From contig NZ_LR732476.1 in assembly GCF_902506425.1 (NCBI RefSeq), forward strand, positions 1 to 22,620: a DNA stretch of 22,620 nucleotides. Reading direction: 5' to 3'. This document shows, one piece after another, positions 1-7,023 of this stretch. How positions within the stretch are numbered: the first letter of the stretch is position 1; every line of letters begins with the position of its first letter. The notes under the pieces are model-generated. The model saw only the letters and a program-made list of their open reading frames with translations. It did no database searches and was not told where the DNA came from. Source of the stretch: Novosphingobium sp. 9U. Lineage in GTDB: Bacteria; Pseudomonadota; Alphaproteobacteria; Sphingomonadales; Sphingomonadaceae. The position numbers were made by a program, and so were the translations under genes.

Positions 1-2
1 AC

Positions 3-194
3 ATGACAACGGCTCCGCCAGCCATCCTGCGCGAGGTGCCCGATCCAGGAGCTGCCGCTGACCGCTACGATCCGATCTTCACCGAAAAGGAGACTGCCCG
101 CGTCCAGCTCAAAATCACCGTCTCGCTCCTGAACATGTGGGCGCGCCGCGATCTCGGTCGCTTGTTGCGCACGGATGGCGGGGGGCAGGCTTAG
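3..194 (+). CDS. Hypothetical small protein, possibly partial
   Basis: A 63-residue open frame starts with ATG two bases into the window and ends at TAG 192-194. I do not recognise the family. The middle (DRYDPIFTEKETARVQLKI) reads like genuine protein rather than antisense noise, with a mixed charged and amphipathic pattern, but the C-terminus is a low-complexity GGGQA. The upstream context lies outside the window, so the frame could be the tail of a longer gene or a truncated remnant. No Shine-Dalgarno sequence can be judged. Confidence 0.3.
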   Translation: MTTAPPAILREVPDPGAAADRYDPIFTEKETARVQLKITVSLLNMWARRDLGRLLRTDGGGQA

Positions 195-231
195 ATCTGA
201 GCGTCGACCCACAAGTGGACACTCAACCGCA

Positions 232-269
232 CTCGGCCGCTTCCCACAAGCTGCCATCTGTTCATCGTT
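232..269 (+). repeat. Imperfect dispersed repeat, left copy
   Basis: This 38-base segment matches 22342-22378 at about 31 of 38 positions with one gap, in the same orientation. The conserved core is TCCCACAA-N-CTGCC followed by TGTTCA. Weaker similarity continues about 15 bases upstream in both copies. Both copies lie in non-coding DNA. The function is unknown; it is probably a dispersed intergenic repeat family, which is inference from two copies only. Confidence 0.45.
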
Positions 270-421
270 TCAGAATGGCCGATCCTGAGCGCCGGCTGTG
301 CCGGCTGAATGGGCTCGAACGGGTGGAAAGTGATCAATAACTGGCATAGTTTGATTATCGCGTACGACTCCAGGCATCAATCGATTGCCTTGCCGGCATC
401 AGCGGATCGCTGGCGATCTTG

Positions 422-2911
422 TCAGAACTTGCCGGGTCGCAAGGTGAGCCGGAGCCAGACCTCGCGTCCGCGATCAAAGGGACACAGGACTTCGTCCGTA
501 CCTGCAGCGCCAGCGTTCGGCGCGCCAGAGATGCTACCTGGAAAGGCCTGGCCTCCGGCGTAGTTGGTGATCGTGCAGTTTCCGGTAACGAACCTGTTCG
601 TCAGGTTGTTGCCCATCACGCCGACTTCCCAAGCGTCGCGGACGTCCTTGATGCGCAGGTTGGCGTTAATCTTGGCAAACTTGGCCTGGTAGAAGTCGGC
701 CCGGCGGCCAAGGACAGTGAGGTAGCGCGAACTGTAGTTCGCATTCGCCCCGATCCCGAAGACAAGCCCGCTCGTGACCGGCGCTTCATAGTCTGCCCCC
801 AGGCTGACCTGCCATCGCGGCGCGCGCGGAAGTGCAGCGCCGCTCAGGTCCTGGCCCTGGAAGCGCACGGGTCCGCCGGTCGCGGGATCGATGCTGTAAT
901 AGCCCGCGGCGATGTCGGCGGGATCGGTTACCGGCACCGGATCACTGTTGCACCCTTGCGCGATCGTCTGGCCGCCGGCGCAGGGAGCACCGAGGAACTT
1001 GGTGAACTTGGCGATGTTCCAGCTTACCGCGCCCGTGAAGCTCAGGCCGGCAATCCCTTGAGGCTTGTAGGTTGCGTCGGAATCGATGCCGTAAGACTTG
1101 GCGCTGCCAGCATTGACGGTACGGATCCTGGGCAGGCCGCCTTGCGCCGCTTCGTTCGCGCCGACCTGGAGACCTGCGTACTTGTAATAGTAAAAGGCCA
1201 GGTTGACGAACACCTGGCGATCGGCGAAGCGGTACTTGAGGCCCACTTCGCCGCCCTGCACCTTCTCGTCGCCGAACGAGTTGTCGTCGCCGGGATTGGC
1301 CGGCACGATCAGATTGTAAGAGCCCGACTTGTAGCCCTGCTTGACCGAGCCGAACAGCGTCAGGTCGTCCGTCGCAGTCCAGGTGAGCGTGAGTTCGGGC
1401 GACCAGTTGCTGGTGTTCAAGCGTGGCAAGGCCGGGAACACTGTCGAGCCGGGCGCACCGTCATAGACGCCGAACACGTCGATCGTCTCGGCATTGTCAT
1501 GGCGCTTCTCGTTGGTGAAGCGCACGCCGCCTGAGATCTCGAACCGCGGCGCCACGCGCAAGCGCAGCTGCCCGAACGCCGAAAGCGACTTGATGCCGAC
1601 ATCGTGGTTTCCCATGCCGAGCACTGCGGGAAACAGGAAGCTGGTATTGCCGAGCAAGTCGATGTCGTTCTTGACCGTCGCCCGCTGGTAAAAGGCGCCT
1701 GCCGTGAAGTTCAGCGGACCGGCATAGTCTGAGTTCAGGCGCAATTCCTGCGTGAACTCACGCCGGGTGAAGTGCTTCTGCGCAACGATTACCGAGGCGG
1801 CCTGGCCAGCGTAAGTCCCGCCGATCATGGCGTCGGATTTCAAGTCATAGTAGCCGCTGATCCAAGTTAGATCGAGGCTCGGCTGCAAGGGATAGTCGAC
1901 CTCCAGCGTACCGAAGAACTGCCGGATGTTGGTGAAGGGGTGCCCGCCGTTCACAACGCCGATGAACGTGTCGGGATCAAGATCGACGGCATAGAGAGTT
2001 CGATCCGGCTTGCAGTCTTCGCCCACGCCATAGAACGGCACACCGGCATAGGCGAACGTGCCTTCCGGGCACGACTTCAGCTGGAACGGGGCGCCGCCTT
2101 TTCCTTTGTCTCGGGTGTAGTTGGCTTTGAGCCGCACCTTGAGGTCGGAGCTCGGCTCGAACAACGCGGTGCCGCGCAAGTACAGCGTCCTGGTCTGTCC
2201 GAAGCGGTCCGCCGGATCGACGGCCCCGGTTCCTGGCGCCGGCACCGCCCGATTGCGGAAGTAGCCGCCGTCGTCCTGGTACATCACCGCCAGACGCAGG
2301 CCCAACGTGTCGGTGACCGGGCCCGACACGATCGCCTCGCCGCGCCAGGTATTCGACGGCGCTCCGTACGACAGCCGGGCGGTGGTCTCGAGCTGCTGCC
2401 CCGGATCCGCAGTGCGGATCGAGATTACGCCGCCTGGGCTGTTCTTGCCGAAGAACAAGGCCTGTGGCCCCTTCAGCACTTCGACTTGCGCCATGTCGAA
2501 CAAGCCAACCGAATAGGCGAGACCCTGGCTCAACTGCAATCCGTCGAGATTGAGTGAAACCGACTGGTCGATCCCCGGGTCCAGCGAGGACGTGCCGATG
2601 CCGCGCACCGATATTTGCGTACCGACTTCGAGCGGAGCGACGCCGAGCACTACGCCCGGCACCAGCGAGCTGATGTCATCGAGGCTGGTGACCTGCTGGC
2701 GATCGAGCGTATCGCCCGTGAGGACTGCCTCGATCACCGGCACCTTGAGGATCGACTCCTGGCGCTTGCGCGCAGTCACGATGATGTCGGCGGTCTGATC
2801 GCTCGCCAGGCCGCTGGGAGGCGAAGTCGCGACCGATTGCGCGCAAGCCGGCTGGTATAGCCCAGCAGTCGAGGCGAGCAGCCAGAATGGCAGCTTGGAC
2901 TTGCCTAGCAT
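422..2911 (-). CDS. TonB-dependent receptor (paralog of the 13770-16211 receptor)
   Basis: This is an outer-membrane TonB-dependent receptor of 829 residues, predicted to import a scarce or bulky substrate using ExbBD-TonB energy. A Sec signal peptide covers about residues 1-25 (cleavage near ACAQ/S). The TonB box and plug start at about 42 (DIIVTARKRQESILKVPV), with plug motifs QISVRGIGTSSLDPGIDQS and VLKGPQALFFGKNSPGGV, followed by a long beta-barrel that ends in an aromatic residue (RPGKF), as is usual for barrels. Six mature-region cysteines (about 281/300, 644/654, 779/810) are matched in the paralog and probably form disulfides in outer loops. It is the last gene of the minus-strand arm, 59 bases after the LLM oxidoreductase gene. 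The ATG at 2911 has GGGAG about 14 bases upstream. The family is certain; the substrate is unknown. Confidence 0.93.
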   Translation of the reverse strand: MLGKSKLPFWLLASTAGLYQPACAQSVATSPPSGLASDQTADIIVTARKRQESILKVPVIEAVLTGDTLDRQQVTSLDDISSLVPGVVLGVAPLEVGTQISVRGIGTSSLDPGIDQSVSLNLDGLQLSQGLAYSVGLFDMAQVEVLKGPQALFFGKNSPGGVISIRTADPGQQLETTARLSYGAPSNTWRGEAIVSGPVTDTLGLRLAVMYQDDGGYFRNRAVPAPGTGAVDPADRFGQTRTLYLRGTALFEPSSDLKVRLKANYTRDKGKGGAPFQLKSCPEGTFAYAGVPFYGVGEDCKPDRTLYAVDLDPDTFIGVVNGGHPFTNIRQFFGTLEVDYPLQPSLDLTWISGYYDLKSDAMIGGTYAGQAASVIVAQKHFTRREFTQELRLNSDYAGPLNFTAGAFYQRATVKNDIDLLGNTSFLFPAVLGMGNHDVGIKSLSAFGQLRLRVAPRFEISGGVRFTNEKRHDNAETIDVFGVYDGAPGSTVFPALPRLNTSNWSPELTLTWTATDDLTLFGSVKQGYKSGSYNLIVPANPGDDNSFGDEKVQGGEVGLKYRFADRQVFVNLAFYYYKYAGLQVGANEAAQGGLPRIRTVNAGSAKSYGIDSDATYKPQGIAGLSFTGAVSWNIAKFTKFLGAPCAGGQTIAQGCNSDPVPVTDPADIAAGYYSIDPATGGPVRFQGQDLSGAALPRAPRWQVSLGADYEAPVTSGLVFGIGANANYSSRYLTVLGRRADFYQAKFAKINANLRIKDVRDAWEVGVMGNNLTNRFVTGNCTITNYAGGQAFPGSISGAPNAGAAGTDEVLCPFDRGREVWLRLTLRPGKF

Positions 2912-2970
2912 GTTTCAGACACTCCCACTTTTATTGTGTTCTTAGCTTTGTCTACTCGCCAGCCCGCACC

Positions 2971-3915
2971 TCACCAGCCTGCGAGCGGAGCGAGGATGCG
3001 TTGGTGCAGTTCGGCGAACATCGCCGCCATCCCCGCTTCCCCCAGTGGCAGCTCACCGCTCGAGGCGATGTTGAACTCGGTCACGCCCGCGTCGCGGTAG
3101 CGCCTGAGATCGTCGAGCTCGGCCGAGCTGTAGATAATCTTGATGATGCGCAGTTCGGCCGGATCGCGCCCGCTGTCCCGGGTCATCGCGTGCAGCCGCG
3201 CGATGGTGGCAGGCGCTTCGCTCAGCGGAAGGTTGTAGGGCAGCCACCCATCCCCTCTCTGTGCCACCCGCTTCATCGCCGCCGTGCTTTCGCCGCCGAT
3301 CAGGATCGGCACACCGCCGGCGCGCGAGGGCTTGGGAAAGGCATAAGCATCGGTGAAGCGGTAAGCGGTTCCGTGATGCGTGGACGCTTCCTCCAGCCAC
3401 AACGCGCGCATGGCATCGATCGCCTCGTCCGTGCGCTTGCCGCGGCTGGCGAAGTCACTGCCCACCGCGTCCGCTTCCTCCTTGGCCCAGCCCACCCCGG
3501 CGCCGAGCAGCACCCGGCCTTCGGAAAAGCTGTCGAGCGTCGCGAGGGCCTTGGCGAGCAGCACGGGATTGCGCTGCGGCAGAATCAGGATGTTGCTGCC
3601 AACCTCGATCGAACGAGTGGCTGCGGCGGCCCAGGCCATGCCCAAGACCGGGTCGACGATCGGATTGCGCACGTCTGCAAAGGGGATCTCGTCGTCGCCG
3701 AACTGCAGCGGAGCATCGTTCGACTGCTCGGGCAAGTCCTGCCCGGAGCCATCCGCATAAGGGTAGCGTGACTGCGGATAGCTGCGGAACTGCACGACGT
3801 GCTCTGGGAACCAATAGTGCGCCAATCCTGCCTCTTCGGCCAGCCGAGCTGATGTGCGGATGAATTCGCCCGATGCGTAAGCACCGATTCCCGCGCAGGT
3901 GATCCCGACCTTCAT
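2971..3915 (-). CDS. LLM class flavin/F420-dependent oxidoreductase
   Basis: This is a luciferase-like monooxygenase superfamily protein of 314 residues, close to the TIGR03619-type 'F420-dependent' group. It is an (alpha/beta)8 barrel that would use reduced FMN or F420 to oxidise or reduce a small molecule in the cytoplasm. Diagnostic segments are the N-terminal beta-strand MKVGITCAGIG, the EHV segment at about residues 38-40, and the superfamily signature NPVLLAKALATLDSFSEGR followed by LLGAGVGW. A glycine-rich flavin-binding stretch PILIGGES comes later. Length is normal and no break is seen. It lies 25 bases downstream of the VOC gene and 59 bases upstream of the receptor gene, so the three probably form one minus-strand operon. 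Cofactor choice is uncertain, because F420 synthesis is not a general sphingomonad trait. Confidence 0.88.
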   Translation of the reverse strand: MKVGITCAGIGAYASGEFIRTSARLAEEAGLAHYWFPEHVVQFRSYPQSRYPYADGSGQDLPEQSNDAPLQFGDDEIPFADVRNPIVDPVLGMAWAAAATRSIEVGSNILILPQRNPVLLAKALATLDSFSEGRVLLGAGVGWAKEEADAVGSDFASRGKRTDEAIDAMRALWLEEASTHHGTAYRFTDAYAFPKPSRAGGVPILIGGESTAAMKRVAQRGDGWLPYNLPLSEAPATIARLHAMTRDSGRDPAELRIIKIIYSSAELDDLRRYRDAGVTEFNIASSGELPLGEAGMAAMFAELHQRILAPLAGW

Positions 3916-3940
3916 CGGGGGCTGCCTGGCCTCAGCCGGG

Positions 3941-4429
3941 TCATAGGATCGGCCGTCCTTGCGGCCAGCCCATCAGGTCCCAACCCTCGGGCGAGGCCCA
4001 GACATACTCGCAGTAGTGCCCCAGGCTTTGCCGGCCATCGAGGTAGATGTATAGCAAGCCGGGCACCTCGCCTTCGAATGCGAGCGGCAGGCCTAGCTGT
4101 GCGATCTCGGCACGCATGGCATCGCGGTCATCGCGCCTCACTGCAGTGTGGTGGAAGCGCGGCGTCGGGTCCTGCGGGTCCTGCGGAAGATAAGGCAGGT
4201 AGTGATCGACGAAGCCGCCGAGCGGCTGGATCAATTCTATCTGCAAACCGCCCGCCCAGGCGAAGCCGGCCCGGACGCTTGCCGGCTTGTCACCGTCCGG
4301 GGTGTGGAACACCATCTCTGGCTTCAGCACGGTGAAGTCGCGCAGACCAAATCGCTCGCCCAGATCTTCGATGGCCCGATCGATGTCGTGCGTCACGTAT
4401 GCGTTCTGGTAATGACCGGCCAGGTACAT
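3941..4429 (-). CDS. VOC family protein (glyoxalase/dioxygenase fold), copy 1
   Basis: This vicinal-oxygen-chelate superfamily protein has 162 residues; the fold supports metal-dependent isomerase, lyase or dioxygenase chemistry. The N-terminal QNAYVTHDIDRAIEDL is a typical first VOC strand and helix. WAGGLQIELIQP, PRFHHTAVRRDD and the C-terminal YLDGRQSLGHYCEYVW supply His and Glu residues that are candidate metal ligands. It is a clear paralog of the VOC protein at 10808-11314: the same blocks occur in the same order, including LGLPLAFEG. The ATG at 4429 has GGGAG about 10 bases upstream. It begins the minus-strand arm after a 160-base gap from tetR. The exact reaction cannot be assigned. 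Confidence 0.87.
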   Translation of the reverse strand: MYLAGHYQNAYVTHDIDRAIEDLGERFGLRDFTVLKPEMVFHTPDGDKPASVRAGFAWAGGLQIELIQPLGGFVDHYLPYLPQDPQDPTPRFHHTAVRRDDRDAMRAEIAQLGLPLAFEGEVPGLLYIYLDGRQSLGHYCEYVWASPEGWDLMGWPQGRPIL

Positions 4430-4460
4430 CCCGTGCTCCCGAGGCGACGCGGTTCGTTGC

Positions 4461-4478
4461 CACTCGTCAGAACGAGTG
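4461..4478. promoter_or_regulatory. Inverted repeat upstream of the VOC gene
   Basis: A perfect 7-bp inverted repeat, CACTCGT-CAGA-ACGAGTG, lies 32-49 bases upstream of the minus-strand VOC start. It could be an mRNA leader hairpin or a regulator site. It is not the same sequence as the 18-bp operator. It is followed by no T-tract, so it is unlikely to be a terminator for tetR. Confidence 0.35.
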
Positions 4479-4493
4479 CTGCCGCAGTGCGGT

Positions 4494-4523
4494 TAAACTG
4501 TTTGCTTTACCTGACCGCGTCAA
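4494..4523 (-). promoter_or_regulatory. Possible promoter for the VOC-LLM-receptor arm
   Basis: Reading the minus strand, TTGACG (4523-4518) is followed after 18 bases by AGTTTA (4499-4494). The -35 hexamer is good and the -10 weak. A half-site of the candidate TetR operator (CACGAGCA on the minus strand, 4546-4539) lies just upstream. The placement suits separate transcription of the minus-strand arm. This is motif-based inference only. Confidence 0.3.
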
Positions 4524-4589
4524 GCAGAGCGGCGTGCCTGCTCGTGCGCGCGCTCTTGTCCTGTCGTGCGCAGACGGGAGCTACTTCTA

Positions 4590-5294
4590 TCAGGTTCTTC
4601 GTGACGATTCGACAGCACGCAACAAGTCGAGGGTCTCGCCGGAGAGTGGAGCCGTGAGAGCGCTTGCCAGCATGTCGATCATGTTGGCCGACGTGAGGCT
4701 CAGACTCGCCTGGTCGAGCTCACCATTCGATAGCTGCTCCTCGGCACTGGCCAGGATCGAGTGGATCAGGCTGATAAGGTGATGGATTCGAAACTTGCGC
4801 ACGTGTTTGGGCAGGTAGGAAAGGAACCTTTCGATTTCCGCATATATCTGCACGCCGGCAGGGGTCACTGTCTTCACAGCGTCGAGATCGAGCCGAAAAC
4901 GGCCATATTGCGAGATGAATCGCAGGTAGTAGTTACCCTCCTCGCGCGGGAACAACTCCTCCGTAAGCGGCTCAATGAAAGCTTCAAGGTAGAACCGGAT
5001 GTCCTTGGTCCGTCCGGTGCGAGCCAGCATCTCGGCGCGGCGACGATCGAGCCGGAGCCAGCGGTGCCGCAGCACGGCATGAACCAGTCCGTCGCGCGAG
5101 CCGAAATGGTAGTGCGCGGCGGCGATGTTTTTCTGGTTGGCGGCCTGGTTAATCTGCCGCAGCGACACTCCCTCGATCCCCCGCTCGGCGAACAGCCGTT
5201 CCGCCGCCAGGATCAACGCGAGCTCGCCTGGTCCTGGGGCTTCCGCGGGGGTGAGGTCTGGATCAAGGTTCAACGGCTCTCCTTCCGGCATCAT
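4590..5294 (-). CDS. TetR/AcrR family transcriptional regulator
   Basis: This is a cytoplasmic one-component regulator of about 234 residues, probably a ligand-released repressor. The N-terminal DNA-binding domain contains ILAAERLFAERGIEGVSLRQI, then the recognition helix and the classic AHYHFGSRDGLVHAVLRHR segment (about residues 29-79), an unmistakable TetR pattern. The C-terminal helical ligand-binding region (about 95-230) is not diagnostic. The frame can be extended by one codon to TTG at 5297, but ATG at 5294 is preferred; the Shine-Dalgarno sequence is poor for either. It is divergent from the SDR operon. The 18-bp palindrome at 5338-5355 in the shared intergenic region is a likely autoregulatory site, repeated before the second TonB receptor gene. 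An acidic extension of about 20 residues precedes the DNA-binding domain. Confidence 0.9.
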   Translation of the reverse strand: MMPEGEPLNLDPDLTPAEAPGPGELALILAAERLFAERGIEGVSLRQINQAANQKNIAAAHYHFGSRDGLVHAVLRHRWLRLDRRRAEMLARTGRTKDIRFYLEAFIEPLTEELFPREEGNYYLRFISQYGRFRLDLDAVKTVTPAGVQIYAEIERFLSYLPKHVRKFRIHHLISLIHSILASAEEQLSNGELDQASLSLTSANMIDMLASALTAPLSGETLDLLRAVESSRRT

Positions 5295-5302
5295 CAAGGT
5301 GC

Positions 5303-5333
5303 TTGACAGGGTTCATGTAAATCACTCAGTTTA
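5303..5333 (+). promoter_or_regulatory. Possible promoter for the SDR operon
   Basis: TTGACA at 5303-5308 is a consensus -35 hexamer; AGTTTA at 5328-5333, 19 bases later, is a weak -10. The palindromic operator begins 5 bases downstream, where a bound repressor would block initiation. Spacing is slightly long, so confidence is limited. Confidence 0.35.
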
Positions 5334-5337
5334 GAAG

Positions 5338-5355
5338 CGCGAGCAAGTGCTCGTG
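5338..5355. promoter_or_regulatory. Candidate TetR operator, copy 1
   Basis: The sequence CGCGAGCAAGTGCTCGTG is a near-perfect palindrome in the tetR/SDR divergent intergenic region. Its reverse complement, CACGAGCACTTGCTCGCG, matches the palindrome at 13598-13615 at 15 of 18 positions, and the three differences are all transitions. Its place between divergent genes, one encoding a TetR protein, fits an autoregulated operator. Confidence 0.65.
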
Positions 5356-5464
5356 CATGCGGGCGAGGACATGACCATCGCACCCGAATGAGCATGACTG
5401 GGGCGCGGCCGCAATGTCCGGCGAGCAGCCGATCGGCATGCAGATGGGCGGAGGGGGGAAAGGC

Positions 5465-6229
5465 GTGGGACTTCTGGACGGCAAAGTCGCCCTCGTCACC
5501 GGTGGCGGAACCGGCATCGGCAAGGGCATCGCGCGCATGTTCGCCGCGGAAGGCGCGAAGGTCGTGGTCGCCGCGCGGCGGCAGGAGCCACTCGAACAGA
5601 CGTGCCGCCATGCGCCCGAGGCAATCAGTTGGGCTCAGATGGACCTGACGAGCCCCGAGGATCGCGCCCGCACGCTCCAGATCGTGCTCGACCGTCACGG
5701 CAGGCTGGACGTGCTCGTCAGCAATGCCGGCGCGCAGCTGTGGAAGAGCTTCGACGAGACCACCGAGGACGAGATCGACACGATCTACACGACGAACCTT
5801 GCCGCGACCGCGCGCTTGATCAAGCAAGCGCTGCCGCTACTCGAAGCGACCAAGGGCAATATCGTCGTGATCTCGTCGACGGCCGGGCGCTACACAGTCG
5901 TTCCCTCGCAGAACCTGTCGGTTTACGGCGCATCCAAGGCCGGGTTGAATCAGCTCACTCGCAGTCTGGCGCCCGAGCTGGGGGTAAAGGGCGTCCGGAT
6001 CAACGCCGTCGCGCCGGGCCTCACGCGCGGCGAATATTCGGGAGAGTCGATCGATCTGGAGGCGGACGAGGCCACGCGCGAGTGGATCCGCTCGGTCACG
6101 CCGCTCGGCCGCATCGGCGAACCCGAAGACATCGCCCAAAGCGTCGTGTGGCTCGCCAGCGATCGCGCAGCCTGGGTCACCGGCCAAGTCATCGATGCCA
6201 GCGGCGGCTGGCAGATCGCAGCCGGCTAA
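5465..6229 (+). CDS. SDR family oxidoreductase 1
   Basis: This classical short-chain dehydrogenase/reductase of about 254 residues would interconvert an alcohol and a ketone with NAD(P). Visible are the cofactor loop TGGGTGIG, SNAGAQ in place of NNAG, the catalytic Ser in VVISSTAG, the catalytic YGASK (YxxxK), and the C-terminal VTGQVIDASGGW typical of the FabG/glucose-dehydrogenase-like group. GTG at 5465 is chosen because GGAGGGGGG ends 7 bases upstream and the fold starts at once (VGLLDGKVALVTGG). ATG at 5414 is in frame but adds a 17-residue glycine-rich leader with a poor ribosome site. It is the first gene of the plus-strand operon; the next SDR starts 2 bases after its stop. Confidence 0.9.
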   Translation: MGLLDGKVALVTGGGTGIGKGIARMFAAEGAKVVVAARRQEPLEQTCRHAPEAISWAQMDLTSPEDRARTLQIVLDRHGRLDVLVSNAGAQLWKSFDETTEDEIDTIYTTNLAATARLIKQALPLLEATKGNIVVISSTAGRYTVVPSQNLSVYGASKAGLNQLTRSLAPELGVKGVRINAVAPGLTRGEYSGESIDLEADEATREWIRSVTPLGRIGEPEDIAQSVVWLASDRAAWVTGQVIDASGGWQIAAG

Positions 6230-6231
6230 GC

Positions 6232-7014
6232 ATGCCGACCGCCCTCGTCACCGGCGCTGCGGATGGCATAGGTCGCGCGACGGCCGAGCGTCTGGTCCGC
6301 GAAGGTTGGAGCGTCCTGGCGGCTGACCGCGACGCCGACCGGCTGGAGTGGGCCGCCCAAGCCGGGATCGCCAGCCTGGTTGCGGACATCAGCAGCGAGA
6401 CAGACAACGCCCGCATGGTCGCACACATGGAGGCGCGTTTCGGCGGGCTCGACGCGCTGGCACTCAACGCGGGGGTGACCGGTGGAGGATCGATCGACAG
6501 CCTCTCCATGGCCGCCTTCGAGCGCGTCGTTGCCATCAACTTGTTCGGTCCGGTGCTCGGCATCAAGGCGGCGTTGCCGCTGCTGCGCTGCAGTAAGCAG
6601 CCCGCCATTGCGATCACCTCCTCGACGATGGGGCTTGCCGGCTATGCCGAGAACTGGGCCTATTGCAGCACCAAACATGCGCTGATCGGACTGGTCCGCG
6701 CGCTGGCGCGGGAGCTGGGCTGCGAGGGCATCCGCATCAATGCGCTGTGCCCCGGCCCGACCAGGACCGGCATGACCCGCGCGATGGAGGCCGTGGCTCC
6801 CGAACACTTCGCGATGCTGACGCAGAAGGTTCCGCTCCAGCGCTGGGCCGACCCCGACGAAATGGCCGCGGTGATCGCATTCCTTGTTTCCCCGGCCGCG
6901 TCCTACGTGACCGGGCACGCCATGGTAGCCGACGGCGGAGCCATGGTCGGCACTGGCCTGGTCGGGCCGCGGACGGCCACGGCTCCGGCCATCCCCCTTG
7001 AAATCCAGACATGA
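6232..7014 (+). CDS. SDR family oxidoreductase 2
   Basis: This is a second classical SDR, 260 residues, probably acting on the same alcohol/ketone series as its neighbour. The N-terminus MPTALVTGAADGIGRATAE carries the TGxxxGIG cofactor loop. LNAGVTGG replaces NNAG, ITSSTMG supplies the catalytic Ser, and YCSTK is the YxxxK motif. INALCPGPTRTGM and VTGHAMVADGG close the fold. The ATG at 6232 falls 2 bases after the stop of SDR 1 with no clear ribosome site, suggesting translational coupling. A longer open frame extends upstream through the SDR 1 gene but is only a shadow. It differs enough from SDR 1 and SDR 3 that it is not a recent duplicate. Confidence 0.9.
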   Translation: MPTALVTGAADGIGRATAERLVREGWSVLAADRDADRLEWAAQAGIASLVADISSETDNARMVAHMEARFGGLDALALNAGVTGGGSIDSLSMAAFERVVAINLFGPVLGIKAALPLLRCSKQPAIAITSSTMGLAGYAENWAYCSTKHALIGLVRALARELGCEGIRINALCPGPTRTGMTRAMEAVAPEHFAMLTQKVPLQRWADPDEMAAVIAFLVSPAASYVTGHAMVADGGAMVGTGLVGPRTATAPAIPLEIQT

Positions 7015-7023
7015 GGCGGAACC

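Noticed and set aside
405..418. GATCGC-TG-GCGATC palindrome just past the first receptor stop
   Set aside because: I considered it as an intrinsic terminator, but the loop is too tight and no T-tract follows on the minus strand.
419..1534. Long plus-strand open frame opposite the first TonB receptor
   Set aside because: It has no recognisable motif, its composition (Arg/Ala/Val-rich) is typical of antisense frames in GC-rich genes, and the opposite strand encodes a clear receptor.
5602..6231. Upstream extension of the SDR 2 frame through the SDR 1 gene
   Set aside because: The translation of this part is Arg-rich shadow; the Rossmann fold starts at ATG 6232, just after the SDR 1 stop.
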